Shown: positions 1 to 9,973, counted from the first letter of the stretch. The stretch is 39,739 nt of DNA from Emmonsiellopsis sp. PD_33 (GCA_032988165.1 JANTQF010000325.1:1-39739); one strand, 5' to 3'. The notes: generated by a model not told the origin, from the letters alone. Numbers and translations are program-made.

Positions 1-2
1 AC

Positions 3-464
3 CGGGTGGTGGAGGTTTGCGATGATCTGTGGGTTAGCAGGGGACTAATATCACTGTCGACAATGTTCTACTGCGTGCCGTCTCGGTTTCCACGGGCTTT
101 TCTAGATGTTGTTGGGTATTGGGCGGATCTTTGTAGGGGGGTGGGCGGGCGGGAGGTTTGGGAGAGGGTGTTTCCTGTTAGAAAGGATGGGGGAGGAAAA
201 AAAGGTTTAGTGAAGAAGGCGATGGTTGCGGTGGGCACGGCGGAGGTGTTTTTGGAGAGTTGCCGCGAGTTTGCGAGCGAGTGCGTCCGCGCGGAGACGG
301 TGGTGGCAGGGCGCAAGACGGATATGGCGGTTTTGGATGCGGTGGATTTTGTCCTGGTGGAGTGTGAGGGGGAGGCGCATGTGCAGCCAGCGCTGGATGC
401 GGCGGTGGGATATCAGGAGGGGGTGATGATGAGGGCGGTGTTGAGGTGGTTGGCGAGTGTTTGA
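3..464 (+). CDS. alpha/beta hydrolase (hydrolase_3 type), C-terminal part
   Basis: This is the 3' end of a gene that begins left of the window; the frame is open from the edge to a TGA at 462-464. The last 80 residues read like the C-terminus of fungal alpha/beta hydrolases of the arylacetamide-deacetylase/hydrolase_3 family. A VAVGTAEVFLESCREFA block fits the strand and helix before the acid residue. The ECEGEAHVQPALD block carries the expected catalytic histidine, and EGVMMRAVLRWLASV is the usual terminal helix. The nucleophile serine and HGGG oxyanion motif would lie upstream and cannot be seen. Such enzymes hydrolyse esters of small molecules and are common in secondary-metabolite clusters, which fits the decayed metabolic genes next to it. 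Whether the gene is intact cannot be judged. The first 20 residues shown may include intron sequence. Confidence 0.6.
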   Translation, partial: RVVEVCDDLWVSRGLISLSTMFYCVPSRFPRAFLDVVGYWADLCRGVGGREVWERVFPVRKDGGGKKGLVKKAMVAVGTAEVFLESCREFASECVRAETVVAGRKTDMAVLDAVDFVLVECEGEAHVQPALDAAVGYQEGVMMRAVLRWLASV

Positions 465-840
465 TTTGACTTGATCTATCTGATAGCATTCGTTCAAAGG
501 GCTCGCCATAATAATAAAAGATAGGGGAAGGTATCTTATTTCCCATTATGGCGCATTCGCATGAGTAGAACATCTAGCCGTAATATTGTAGGTTATCAAC
601 CACTTATTTACCCCTTTTCTCTCTGCCCAGCTCCATGCCGGCCCTAAGAACCACCATTTATCACCCAAGAAATTGCATGAACTACCATATATTCTCAACG
701 GGGGCAGAATCGGCACCGTTTCCATGAATCCTCGGGCCCTTCCCCGTACGGGATCTGTGCTACAGTCGCCCTAGACAGCATGAAAAACGCAAACAGCACA
801 GGAACATGGCCAAAGACATTGAGATGACCGTTCCATATTC
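465..840. other. intergenic spacer, no gene seen
   Basis: This spacer lies between the hydrolase stop and the methyltransferase relic. Neither strand has a recognisable coding stretch. It may include eroded 5' sequence of the methyltransferase gene, but I cannot align any part of it with confidence. Confidence 0.5.
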
Positions 841-1242
841 GCCATTGATGCTGCTGCTCTCGCATCGGTTCTACTGCCGGACGAGGTGCCTATAGAGTCT
901 TTTTTGACAGAAGATGAACCGAATACATGTAACAGAGACATCCACAAGCCTGCGTGTCTCCTTCAACAGCTAGACTCGCACACCATCCCCGGTACCTACT
1001 ACGCCCTTGACCTCAACCGAGCCGCTTTGGAGGAGAGCATGGGGTATCTAGCTGGCAAGAACCAGCACGTCCAATACCATGGGCTCTGGGGCACGTTCGA
1101 GGATGACCGCCAGTGTCTTCAATCCGTGACGTTGTTCAAATGCATCTTGCCCATGGGCTCCATGGGCGGGAACGACAATTTCGAACCTCGCGGTAGAACT
1201 AATAAGACCGTGGCGCGAATATTTGGGATGCAACGGGCTTGA
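841..1242 (+). pseudogene. relic of a histidine-specific (EgtD/EasF-type) SAM methyltransferase
   Basis: The frame is open from at least 841 to a stop at 1240-1242 and has no convincing initiation codon. The middle holds a clear signature of the Methyltransf_33 family (EgtD, and EasF-type dimethylallyltryptophan N-methyltransferases). TYYALDLNRAALEESM is the strand and helix that binds AdoMet. HVQYHGLWGTFEDDRQCL is the next conserved block, and FKCILPMGSMGGND matches the family's LxLGSxxGN-like motif. Intact members are about 320-360 aa, and only about 120 residues survive. The conserved N-terminal region and the whole C-terminal half are missing, and the frame turns to nonsense after the third motif. 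Together with the FAD-oxidoreductase relic downstream this suggests a lost metabolic gene pair. I am fairly sure of the family and very sure it is not functional. Confidence 0.6.
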
Positions 1243-1378
1243 TGCTAGTCGGGATAGATGCGTGAGGGGGGCAGGAGGAACTGAGAAAAATGTATTATGA
1301 TCCCGAAGGTAAATGAAATCTCCAGCCTATTGTTAAAAATGCTAGGTAACCTCCACCGTAATTTCCCCGATTCTGGCT

Positions 1379-2760
1379 CTATGAATATCCTGCCACACCT
1401 TTCAAATCTCTCGAAGGGATATAGTTGACGCAATTCCCACCTTCATCACTGCAATCCCATGCCTACCGTTTTGCAAACCCCTTTTCCAGCTCACCGTCGA
1501 CCATCTGCATAACATACTTGCCAATGTTTGGCAAGAAATTCCAGCCATGGAACGATCCGACGCCTACAGTATACACAATCTGGACATGAGGATGGGGTGA
1601 AATGATCCAATCCTGATTCGGCGTGATGGCGTCCCTGGAATATGTTTTGTTAGATAAGTTAACAGGTGGTACTATGCATGGTATATTTCAATTCTCACCA
1701 GCACATTTGATACTCCTCTGGCTCCATATTGTCTATCCAGATGCCAAAGAGCCTGTCCCGCCCCGCCTTGGCATCATTCTACAGCCCATAGGGTACGTCT
1801 CGCGACCATGTCTGTAGCGTGGCCCGTGAAGGCGGCACGGATATTTCCTGCTTAGATGTTTTGTGGAAAATTTTGTGAGTAAAGCTCCGTTCCTGCGTGC
1901 ATTTCACAAACCCCGGCCCGCTTTTGGGAATACATTCAGCTAATCCGCGGGTTAGTAAATGTATTCAACATACAGGGAAACTATGAGCAGGGTACCTGGA
2001 TAGTATTCGCCCATCGGGTGCACGATGATGGGACGATTGCTGAATTTATTCCTCTGATTCTCAGGGACCCTGAAAGCACACATGACGGGAGCAGCAGCCA
2101 CCATGCAATCACCCACTTGAATTTCCGGGCGATCTCGGCCGCTCTCAGCCAGGAGCCAGGAGGTGTATGCTCCGGTGCAGAGAAGAATCTTGCCGGCGCA
2201 TATCTCGGAGCCTTCCAGCGTAGCAATTCCAGAACTGCAACCCGTCGAGTCACACACAACTTTCGTAGCCGTCGCTTGGACATATTTGACTCCAATATCA
2301 ACCGCGGCCTGGATGACGCTGCGCAGGGCGTTCGCGGCGGCATCACCTCATCCTGCAAGGGGGTTCCAAGTACACTTGGTAACCCCGGCCCAGTCGCCGT
2401 CACGGAAGATTCCATCGAAGCGAGCCTTTGAATCTGCTGAATCCAATAGAAAGCAGGAGAACTCCCCTCACCGAGCAACCTCTGTCTACGATAGCTTGGC
2501 CAGGCGCCTCAATGCAAGCGAAGATAATGCCTGTCCGGTGGATGTGGGGTTTCACCACGGGGTCAGTAAGCCATTGTTTCTGCGCTTCCAGGGCGAGACG
2601 CATGTATGTACATGGAGTCCTCGTATTCCGCTCGGATGATCTTATTCAAGTCGTGCCCTGCGGCTGACGGACATGGAAAGGCGGTACGGTCGACCAAGGT
2701 GACTCGTTTGCGTTCGGTTTGGATTTCTTGAGCGCCAAAGCAGTGGAAGAACACCCACGA
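1379..2760 (-). pseudogene. decayed FAD-dependent oxidoreductase (DAO / fructosyl-amine-oxidase-like)
   Basis: Conserved blocks of a fungal DAO-family oxidase appear in order on the minus strand but in changing frames. They are STALALKKSKPN at the end of the dinucleotide fold, VTLVDRTAFPCPSAAGHD and IIRAEYEDSMY, then ALEAQKQWLTDPV. KILLCTGAYTSWLLAESG, DRPEIQVGDCMVAAAPVMC and IIVHPMGEYYPG follow. After an intron-like gap (about 1628-1691) come ITPNQDWIISPHPHVQ, SFHGWNFLPNIGKYVMQM and NYIPSRDLKG. The family acts on fructosyl amino acids or sarcosine-like amines. The glycine-rich FAD loop at the N-terminus is gone, and at least two frameshifts lie between about 2350 and 2720. In-frame TAG stops occur at 1779-1781 (after the PYGL block) and at 1463-1465, where the family has Trp. 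Two different lesion types rule out a sequencing slip, so this is a true pseudogene. Confidence 0.75.
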
Positions 2761-3591
2761 TTAGGTAACTGGTCTGGTCCATGATAGCAATAGGGGGTTG
2801 AGAGGCAAATGAGGAGCAAAGGTGAGATGAAGCGAGGCGGTGTCGTCGTCACGAAATAAATCCTATATAGCTAATAATCCCTCCCTCCTCCAGACTCCAC
2901 TCCCGGGCCCCTGCCCAGGCGGGTAGGTAACGAAATAAATCCGCCCGCTAACCATTCCAAGGTTAGCCCCGGCTCTTGCTAAACTTACTTCTGACATCAG
3001 ACCAAATTGCCCGTGGGACGGTATAAAAACATTCTTTAACAATATCCACACGGGGTAGGTATATACGTGGTCAAGGGAATGGAGTTATTCACTTTCCTCT
3101 ATCAGATTGGAATTGATCTATCGTAGTTTATCACTGCATCACTGAGATTATGAGAGATCGTAGCGTAGGTAGGCTGAAAGAGAAGAGGATGTTGTTCGAT
3201 TAGTTTAACTATCTAAGAAGGTGAATTTTACCGCTATTCACACGATCGCAACCTTGGACAAAGGAGAAAACCTAGCAAAATAGGTGTACAAAGCCATACG
3301 AATGATTGGAAACTATGAACTATACAATAATAACATAGGAAAATCTATAGATCCAAAAGCGAAAGACGGTGAGATCGAAGATCTGAGCCGTGGCGCATAT
3401 GAACACGTTTAAATAGCGCGCCACTGGGTGTTTTCTCTCAGAAATAAAAGCGTTGTTGTTGTTGAAATTATGGCCACAGGCTAACAGCTTAATGTATGTA
3501 TAGGCCGCGGTGCCCGATCATGTAGCCAAGGTCCAAACCGAGAGGATACCTTTCTTCGTCATGTACCCGGGCTAAGTAAAAACGTCAAAAC
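2761..3591. other. intergenic spacer with a 13-bp direct repeat
   Basis: There is no gene here. The 13-mer ACGAAATAAATCC occurs at 2851-2863 and again at 2930-2942, and a C/G-rich palindromic patch (CCCGGGCCC) lies between the copies. The right part, about 3240-3590, is probably the 3' flank of the chitinase gene, which is transcribed toward it. Confidence 0.5.
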
Positions 3592-6500
3592 TCAGAGCGT
3601 ACAAACAGCACCGCGCAGATTGTCAATCCAGTCCAGTTGGTCCTTCACCGGCCCCAACGACTTAAGCTGGCCAGAATCCATGGACCGTCTCGAATCGGCC
3701 GCTTTCTTAAACCCGCCTCGCCCCACGCCAGCACCGGCCAAGGCGCCGAAGATGGCCGAAAAGGCATTCTTAGGATCCTGGACGACTTCGTACAACGCAA
3801 CGCCCGCCTCGCCTACCTCGGCCAGAAGGGAGAGCATGGAACGAAGCGCCGCTAGTTCCGGGATAAGGGCCTGTCCTATAAAGGGGAGGAAGAAGAGAAT
3901 ACCGCTGATGAAATCGAGGATGAAGCCTTCGCGCGTTTTCTTGTCGATATCATTGGCGGTGTCGACAATCTTGTCCATGTTTGCGACGGCGGCCTCGGCC
4001 GCTAGCGCGGGCATGGAAGCGGCGTCGACCAAGTCAGACGGCTGCGTGAGATCGTAGTAGGCGTTGTTACTGACGACCTTCAAGCGCTCGAGGAGATCCT
4101 TGGTTTTGGGGTACGAGTTGCCAATAAGGTCCTTGGGGTTGTCTACCTTGACCGTATCTCTGATGGGGTAGTTCCACAACCAATAGCCGTGCTTATCCAG
4201 GCACTCCTTGACATCCCCGTTAGCGTACTGGCAGCCATTGGTGTAGCGGGACACCTCCCTGTCCATTTTGACCCATGACTCCTGGATACCGTACTCGTCG
4301 AGAATGGCCTTCCAGAAACCGTCAGAGTCATTCAACGTGAATGTGGCGTTGAGTTGGTCGCTGATAGCTTCCTGGCACCCAACATCGACCTGGCGCTCGC
4401 CACTCTTGCAATTCGCGGACTTATCGCAATTTACCCCACAGGTGGCATACATGCAGCTCTTGCAGCACGTAATATACTTCTTCTGGGTGCAACTGAAATA
4501 CTTATCCGCCTGTTTCCACATGAATTGGTGGATTTGATCGGGAACTTGCTCCCAGACGTAGTGTTCGTAGGTTTCGAACTTGGCGTCGTACCCACCATCG
4601 ACCAGATTCTTGTACTTTCTCAAGGCTCCTTCCATGACGGCTATTTCAACATCGACAATGTATTTTTCCATGCAATGATAGGGAATTGAACCCTTGCGGT
4701 CCTCAAGCATCTGAAAAGTAGTGTACACTTTGTTGCACTGTGAGTAGTAGTTGCTATCGATGTCGTATTCGTAATCATCTGGGTAGTCATCATAAAAACC
4801 GCTGCCGCTGCGGAGTGTTAGTAACAATTGAGACACAGGGAGGTTAGTGAGAGTGCAACACTTACTCAAGAAAATCTTGCAGGTCAACAGCCCAGTCTGT
4901 AGTTCCAGCGAAGTTGTAGGAATCATAAAACTTTGCGCGAGCAGCCTTCGTGTCCTCGTCCATATATGCCACCCATTCGGTGTCATTGTAGACCATGATG
5001 TTGGATCCTTCCTCTTTCCACTGCTTGTTGACATTCCCGTTCTCGATGATCTCCTTAATCTCCGCATCGGAGATGTAGCCACCCGTGTCCGTGCAGCGTC
5101 CCTTTGCGGCATCGGATATGCGTGGGGTACCAGTGAATTTGCACATTGGTCCAGTGCAACCAGCCTCGGCCATCTTGAATGACCGGCCGTAGCTCGTAAC
5201 ACCGACGACCACTTTGTTAGACGGTACACCAGCCTTGGTGATCATTGACAAAGCATCTTTGGTCTCTGTCTCATTTACATGAGACCTCAAACAGTTGCCG
5301 GTAGGGCAGCCAGGCGAGGTCCACTTGTTGCCATAGTCCCACTGACCGTGAAGATCGTATGTCATGTAGATGACATAATCAATGACGGCGCCCAATTCCT
5401 CCATAGGGAACGCCTTGAGATAATGATAGGAAGCCGGGGCTGCGAAGGAGACGGTTTTGGAATCGCCCAACTCCGATTTGACGTTGGAGAGAAAATCGTA
5501 GTAGTCCTTGCCAGCCTCAGGTTCGCCCTCTGGGACGCCGGGAATGTCAGGAGCCTAGATCAATTACGTCAATGTTAAACCTGTAGCACTGAAATAAAGG
5601 GGTGAGCATGTGCTACTTACTCCAGGATACTCCCAGTCAAGATCGACACCATCGAGGTTATGCTCTTCTAGAAAGGCAATGATGTTCTTCTGGAAAATAT
5701 CGCGGTTTCCGGGCTTGACAGCCTCACGAAGAATGTTTTGAGTCTCAGGGAGAGTGCTAAAGTCCCAGCCGCCAAAAGAAATGATTTTCTTGACCCCAGA
5801 CATCTCTTTGAACATGTCAAACTGCTCCTTGACACTGCTTGGATCGATGGCGAATTCGGGTGTCACATCAATGAAAGCAAAGTGGATATGTGTATACTTG
5901 TCCGTGTCGACCTGGTCAACATCCATGGTCAAGCACTTACGGTTATGGTTCCAAGCTTCAAAGTAAGCCACGTGAATCTTCTCGGATGGCGGATCGCCCT
6001 TGATAATGTCTCTGCCGCAGTTGCTGACGCCTAATCTCCGGGTTAGCGAGGTTGTCTCAATATGCACAATCCGGAGGGGCACACTTGCATCCATTTTCGC
6101 CGGGCGCGGAGGTACCAGGAGCCCCAGTCTCTGACTCGGACACGGTACAAAAGTCGTCTGTCGTCCCGCATTGACCCCAGATGTTGCAACAAACTTTCAA
6201 AGGACAAGGGTTGAGTGTGGTCAAATTGGTGCCTTTGGGTGGCTGCTCGGTACCCGGAACCTTTTAAATCATGTTAGTACGGAGAGCAGTAATACATCGG
6301 TTTGGTGGAGCAGTCTGGAGAGACTTACAGTCGGCCCACAAATGGCGCCCTAAAGATCAACATCGATCAGTATCCATATATTCTATCAACCTCTAGGTGA
6401 GAGGAAAGCAAACTTACCGAAACAGGGGCGGGCATAGGGGGGTCTCCTGAGCTCACACACAGCTTGAATTCGGTGAAGAGGTGTTTGCAGCCGGACCAGC

Positions 6501-7914
6501 CCCATGTATTCTTGTTGAAATCTTCTATATCTTCGACTTTTAGACCATTGGACGCGGCAATCACAGAACAGCTATCATCCGCTATGGTTGTGTACGTGGC
6601 GCAGGATCCGTCGGGATTAGGCTTGGGCCGCAAGTCGGGCAACTCGCCACGGGAGCAGCACACAGGCTGTCCTACTGCTAAAGCCGAGCACAGTTCGGAG
6701 TCGGGATTGACCTCGGTAAAGTCTTGCGGAGAAAGACCGCATTTGGTCGCTAGGGAGGCACAGCTGTCGCCACTGACAACCTTTATCGTCTTACAGGATC
6801 CGTCCGAGTTTCCGGGAGGGATAGTATCAGGCAATGTGCCGGAAGAGCAGCAGACGCTCTCGCCAGCAACCAGAGTGTCGCAAAACTTCGAACGCGAATT
6901 ATACTTTTTCAAATCATCTTCGCTGATCCCGCATTTATCGGCCAGAGCCCAGCATCCATCACCAGCTTCGACAGTCGTAGTCTTACAGTCCGCCCTAGCA
7001 ACAAGCCGCGATCTTGGCTCCAGGTGAACGGCCGCAGTTGGCAGTGTCGCATTGTTGTTGTCGTCTGGTTTTGATTCGGGGACGCGTAGAGTTACTGTCA
7101 TCCAGTCCTTAGCATCGTCCTCAACCTCAGAGACGCATCGTCCGTCAGCCCAAGACCTGACAGTTTCCCTGACCAAGGCCAGGTTCTTTGCGCTGCTTGC
7201 AATGATACCGATGCCGTAATCTGCGCCGCGGCCATCGGCTTGACACAGCTGGATGACAGTAGTTTTTGAAAGCGAGTTTGCCCCTGCATAATTGAGCAAG
7301 TTGTTGAGAACTTTGGTAGTCAAACCGTGCTGATGGACCTCGGCACCGCCAAAAACTCCAACGACAGCGGACTTCGAGTATCCAAAGGCCAAGGCGTTCT
7401 CCACGCAGGACGGCTTTCGTGATTTGAAATGGTTTACAACCTGGTGGCCAGCAGACAATAAATCTTGTACTGCAAAGCCATCATCGTTGGCTTTGTCGGC
7501 GGAAAAGTGGGATATCTTGAGGGAAGCTTCGAGCAGGGCATGATTGGGCGTTGGACAAAGGGCTGCCGTTTTATCATCGGGCTCGTAGGCAGCCTTCATG
7601 GTCGAGGTGTAGTCGGCTGTGCATGCTCTGATGGTCGTTTTTTCGTTCCGGACGACAAAGTCAAGCAACATGGTCTCATTGCACGCTTCGAGTCTTGCAG
7701 CGTTGGGAAACAAGGCCCGTCCTGGTCCCGACGTGCTATTGTCGGATTCCTGACAGGATAAAGGGCATGCTGCAAGAGCACTGGGGGGTGTGCGCTTGCT
7801 GGCTGCAAGCCATTCGTCGACGGCATTGCTGTCTCGGGTGTTTAATGTGGTTGATGCGTAGCCCAACTGGGTGAACGCCAGAAGGATGGAGGACGAGTAC
7901 AACGACGGCTTCAT
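3592..7914 (-). CDS. secreted LysM/CBM18/GH18 chitinase, killer-toxin-like (subgroup C)
   Basis: The model has six exons: 7914-6418, 6349-6329, 6260-6083, 6030-5621, 5554-4866 and 4807-3592, giving 1336 aa. Residues 1-20 look like a signal peptide, and 21-300 form a family-specific N-terminal region. Three Cys-containing LysM domains lie at about 309-357, 373-421 and 437-488. A hevein-type CBM18 (CPLKVCCNIWGQCG) lies at about 523-570, and the GH18 barrel at about 580-935. The barrel has SFGG at 650-653 and DGVDLDWE at 692-699 with Glu699 as catalytic acid, so hydrolysis of chitin is expected. The last 400 residues contain a dense Cys cluster and a hydrophobic stretch near 1227-1275. This layout is that of fungal killer-toxin-like chitinases, related to the alpha subunit of yeast zymocin. 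All catalytic and splice signals look intact. Exon 2 is only 21 nt. The gene shares a promoter region with the secreted-protein gene at 8395. Confidence 0.9.
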
Positions 7915-8394
7915 GGCGAAGAACGGTGGCGCGAAGAGAAAGAAACGAACGACTCAAGCCATTATTATTTATGAACCGATTTTTATCATGCATCAGGGGA
8001 TGAGAGCCAAAACCAGGTCATCCCTAGGATGTAACGTCTAGATATTTCCGATTGCAGGTGACAGGGACATGCGATCGATGGCCTGTGAAGGCGAGGTTGT
8101 TCTTTTTTTAGCACGCTCAGGACAGGAAATTAAATATTCCTCCAGGATTAGGGCCCTTCACTTTAGCTCTGGTGCCGATCGAGAATGTAGTGCAAGGGGG
8201 GTTACATGGCACCCGACCCCTGAATACGGAGTTGAATTGGAAAAAAAAAAAAGAAAAAGAAATAAAAATAAAAAACAGCAATAAAAGTAAATAATGGAAA
8301 ACGCAACCCACATCCGTTTATCCAACTTCGTTGTTCTTGCCTTTGGCCACGATAGAGCGGTTTTCAGTTGTATGTTTCTTTTATTGCGCCAGCT
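7915..8394. promoter_or_regulatory. divergent promoter between chitinase and secreted-protein gene
   Basis: These 480 bp separate two start codons facing away from each other, so both genes must be controlled from here or from within the neighbour. An A-rich run at about 8240-8275 is a likely nucleosome-excluding element near the rightward gene. I found no transcription-factor site strong enough to name. The layout suggests shared regulation, but that is inference. Confidence 0.6.
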
Positions 8395-9264
8395 ATGCGG
8401 TCTTCCTTCCTCCTCACTCTAGCGTTCCTCGCCGTGAACGTCTTCGCTGGAGGGTATCAGGGATGCCTTGAGCGAGTGTTGCTCTACTATGCCTACCAAA
8501 TCGACGAACTCAATGACGAAAAGGACCAAACCCTGGGCTCCAGCTGCGATAAATGGGACTCAAAAGACAAAACTTGCATAGGCGACGAATGGACCACGTG
8601 TGCGAAAAAATATAACAAAAACAAGAGATGCAACTTCAACCAGCTCATGGCGAGTCTGGGCAAAGCGCGTCCCAATGACAAGCTGGTCGGTCCTAAAGGC
8701 GCAGATCAGAACACGAAAACTCCCGATATCGAAGAGACAGCCAAGGTCCTCCACAAGCACTACACTTCAACCGTGAAGAACGGCATCGTGCCCAACTACC
8801 CAGCGTACAAGTTTTTGAAGGGCGCAGACGGCGACTATAACGCTTATATTGAGAAAGTCGGCAAAGTGGTCAACGAAGGAGCTAAGCATAGAACCCCAGA
8901 CAACAAGGAATTGTGGGACAAATTCGACGATGCTCTGGAGAAACTCCGAGTCGCGCGGGTGGGCGACCATGGGAAGTTTCTCATCGAAGCGGCTGACGCA
9001 AAGTTGGGATCGAAAATGGAGATTAAACGGCAAAATTTGGGTAACAACCCCGTCGACCCGTCTGAGAAATGGGAAACTGTCGACTGGGCGGCCACTGAAG
9101 ATGCAGCCAAGAAGAAGGGCGTCGCGGACTACGAGAGCCTCATTAAAGGCTTCAAGGACGAGTTTTACGACAAGAGTACACCAGCTGGCAGGAAGGCCGA
9201 CGATCATTTAGTGGTGATGAAGTCTTTTAAACTGGTAGAAGACCAAGCGCGGTGCCGCAGATGA
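8395..9264 (+). CDS. secreted protein of unknown family, partner of the chitinase gene
   Basis: This is a single exon of 289 aa. The ATG at 8395 is chosen because it gives a clean signal peptide (MRSSFLLTLAFLAVNVFA). The frame is open 27 bp further upstream, but only to a TTG. The mature protein begins GGYQGCLERVLLYYAYQIDE and has a Cys cluster within its first 75 residues (C at the ERV block, SSCDKWD, KTCIGDEW, TTCAKK, KRCNF). A long, charged, mostly helical Lys/Asp-rich part without Cys follows, with one Cys (ARCRR) at the very end. There is no transmembrane segment or GPI-type tail. I do not recognise a domain. Its head-to-head position with the killer-toxin-like chitinase suggests joint action: delivered cargo, self-protection or chitinase modulation. 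These are hypotheses, not homology calls. Confidence 0.85.
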   Translation: MRSSFLLTLAFLAVNVFAGGYQGCLERVLLYYAYQIDELNDEKDQTLGSSCDKWDSKDKTCIGDEWTTCAKKYNKNKRCNFNQLMASLGKARPNDKLVGPKGADQNTKTPDIEETAKVLHKHYTSTVKNGIVPNYPAYKFLKGADGDYNAYIEKVGKVVNEGAKHRTPDNKELWDKFDDALEKLRVARVGDHGKFLIEAADAKLGSKMEIKRQNLGNNPVDPSEKWETVDWAATEDAAKKKGVADYESLIKGFKDEFYDKSTPAGRKADDHLVVMKSFKLVEDQARCRR

Positions 9265-9274
9265 GTTTTTTTTT

Positions 9275-9314
9275 GGGGGGGAGGGGGGTTGGGTTGGGTT
9301 GGGTTGGGTTGGGG
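9275..9314 (+). repeat. G-rich tract with five TTGGG repeats
   Basis: A run of seven G, then six G, is followed by five perfect TTGGG units at 9289-9313 and a further G. It starts 11 nt after the stop codon of the secreted-protein gene, and the G-rich strand is the mRNA strand. It could form a DNA or 3'-UTR RNA quadruplex. The unit is not the usual TTAGGG fungal telomere repeat. Confidence 0.9.
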
Positions 9315-9397
9315 TGGTTCCTTTGCTCAATAGATACTAAGCAGCTGATAGGATGAAATATAAATGGAATAGGTAGTAGGGTAGGCCTACAAATTAT

Positions 9398-9973
9398 TCA
9401 TTCAGAAGCATCAGAATCCGCGGTAGAGACATCCCACATCCGATCCAGGTCCTCGCCCACGGCAATCTGCCCAGTCTCCTTGTCAATGAACCTTAGATTC
9501 TCCCTCGGACACGGCCAGTACACGTATTCCCAGGAGTCTTGCCAATCAGCCAGCCCATTTTCGCATATCACATGGATTTCCTCCATGCAAGTAAAATCGG
9601 CAAGATCCTTCGAGTGGAAGTGGAAAAAGGATTCATCGCTCTCCCCGGAAAAGGTCATCCGGCGAATCAGCCCCTTTTCGGGTTGGAGGTGGTTAAACAA
9701 GGTATTGCCGATCGAGACCATGTCCATGTCAAAGTTCACCCAGACATACCGCGGCTCAATGCCGCTCGTGAAGGCACGCTGGTACAGCCCCTGATTTCGG
9801 GATTCGGAACATGCATGGAGGATGGCAGGCACCGGGGTTGACGAGGTTACATGGAGGAGATTGCCCGGAACTGTTCTGTAGCGGATCTCGACGGTACGGG
9901 GTTCGACTGTTAGCTCCCAAATGCGAGCGCGAAGCTCCAAGGGGAGACGGGGAAATGGGTGAAAGGAGGCCAT
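9398..9973 (-). CDS. 2EXR-domain protein
   Basis: This is a single-exon gene of 191 aa. I chose the ATG at 9973 because it directly precedes the domain (MASFHPFPRLPLELRARIWE); the frame is open upstream but without family similarity. The FxxFPRLPxELRxxIW opening, followed by HACSESRNQGL about 50 residues later, is the signature of the 2EXR family. That family is large and specific to filamentous fungi; it resembles an F-box at its N-terminus and has no established biochemical role. The rest is consistent with the family: acidic, Trp-rich, ending in a short Asp/Ser/Glu tail. It runs convergently with the secreted-protein gene, with 133 bp between their stops. Such genes are numerous and sporadic in Eurotiomycetes, so its presence here need not tie it to the chitinase locus. 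Confidence 0.8.
   Translation of the reverse strand: MASFHPFPRLPLELRARIWELTVEPRTVEIRYRTVPGNLLHVTSSTPVPAILHACSESRNQGLYQRAFTSGIEPRYVWVNFDMDMVSIGNTLFNHLQPEKGLIRRMTFSGESDESFFHFHSKDLADFTCMEEIHVICENGLADWQDSWEYVYWPCPRENLRFIDKETGQIAVGEDLDRMWDVSTADSDASE

Noticed and set aside
178..573. 131-aa Pro-rich open frame on the minus strand
   Set aside because: It is the antisense shadow of the hydrolase frame; the Pro richness reflects the G-rich sense strand.
1981..2478. 165-aa open frame on the minus strand over the oxidoreductase relic
   Set aside because: It is a shifted frame; the family motifs lie in the other minus-strand frames of the same stretch.
2851..2942. 13-bp direct repeat as target-site duplication of an inserted element
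   Set aside because: The 66 bp between the copies have no terminal inverted repeats or element-like features, and 13 bp is not a typical duplication size for known fungal elements of this length.
9289..9313. TTGGG repeats as a telomere or chromosome end
   Set aside because: There are only five units, the unit is not TTAGGG, and ordinary genes continue on both sides.
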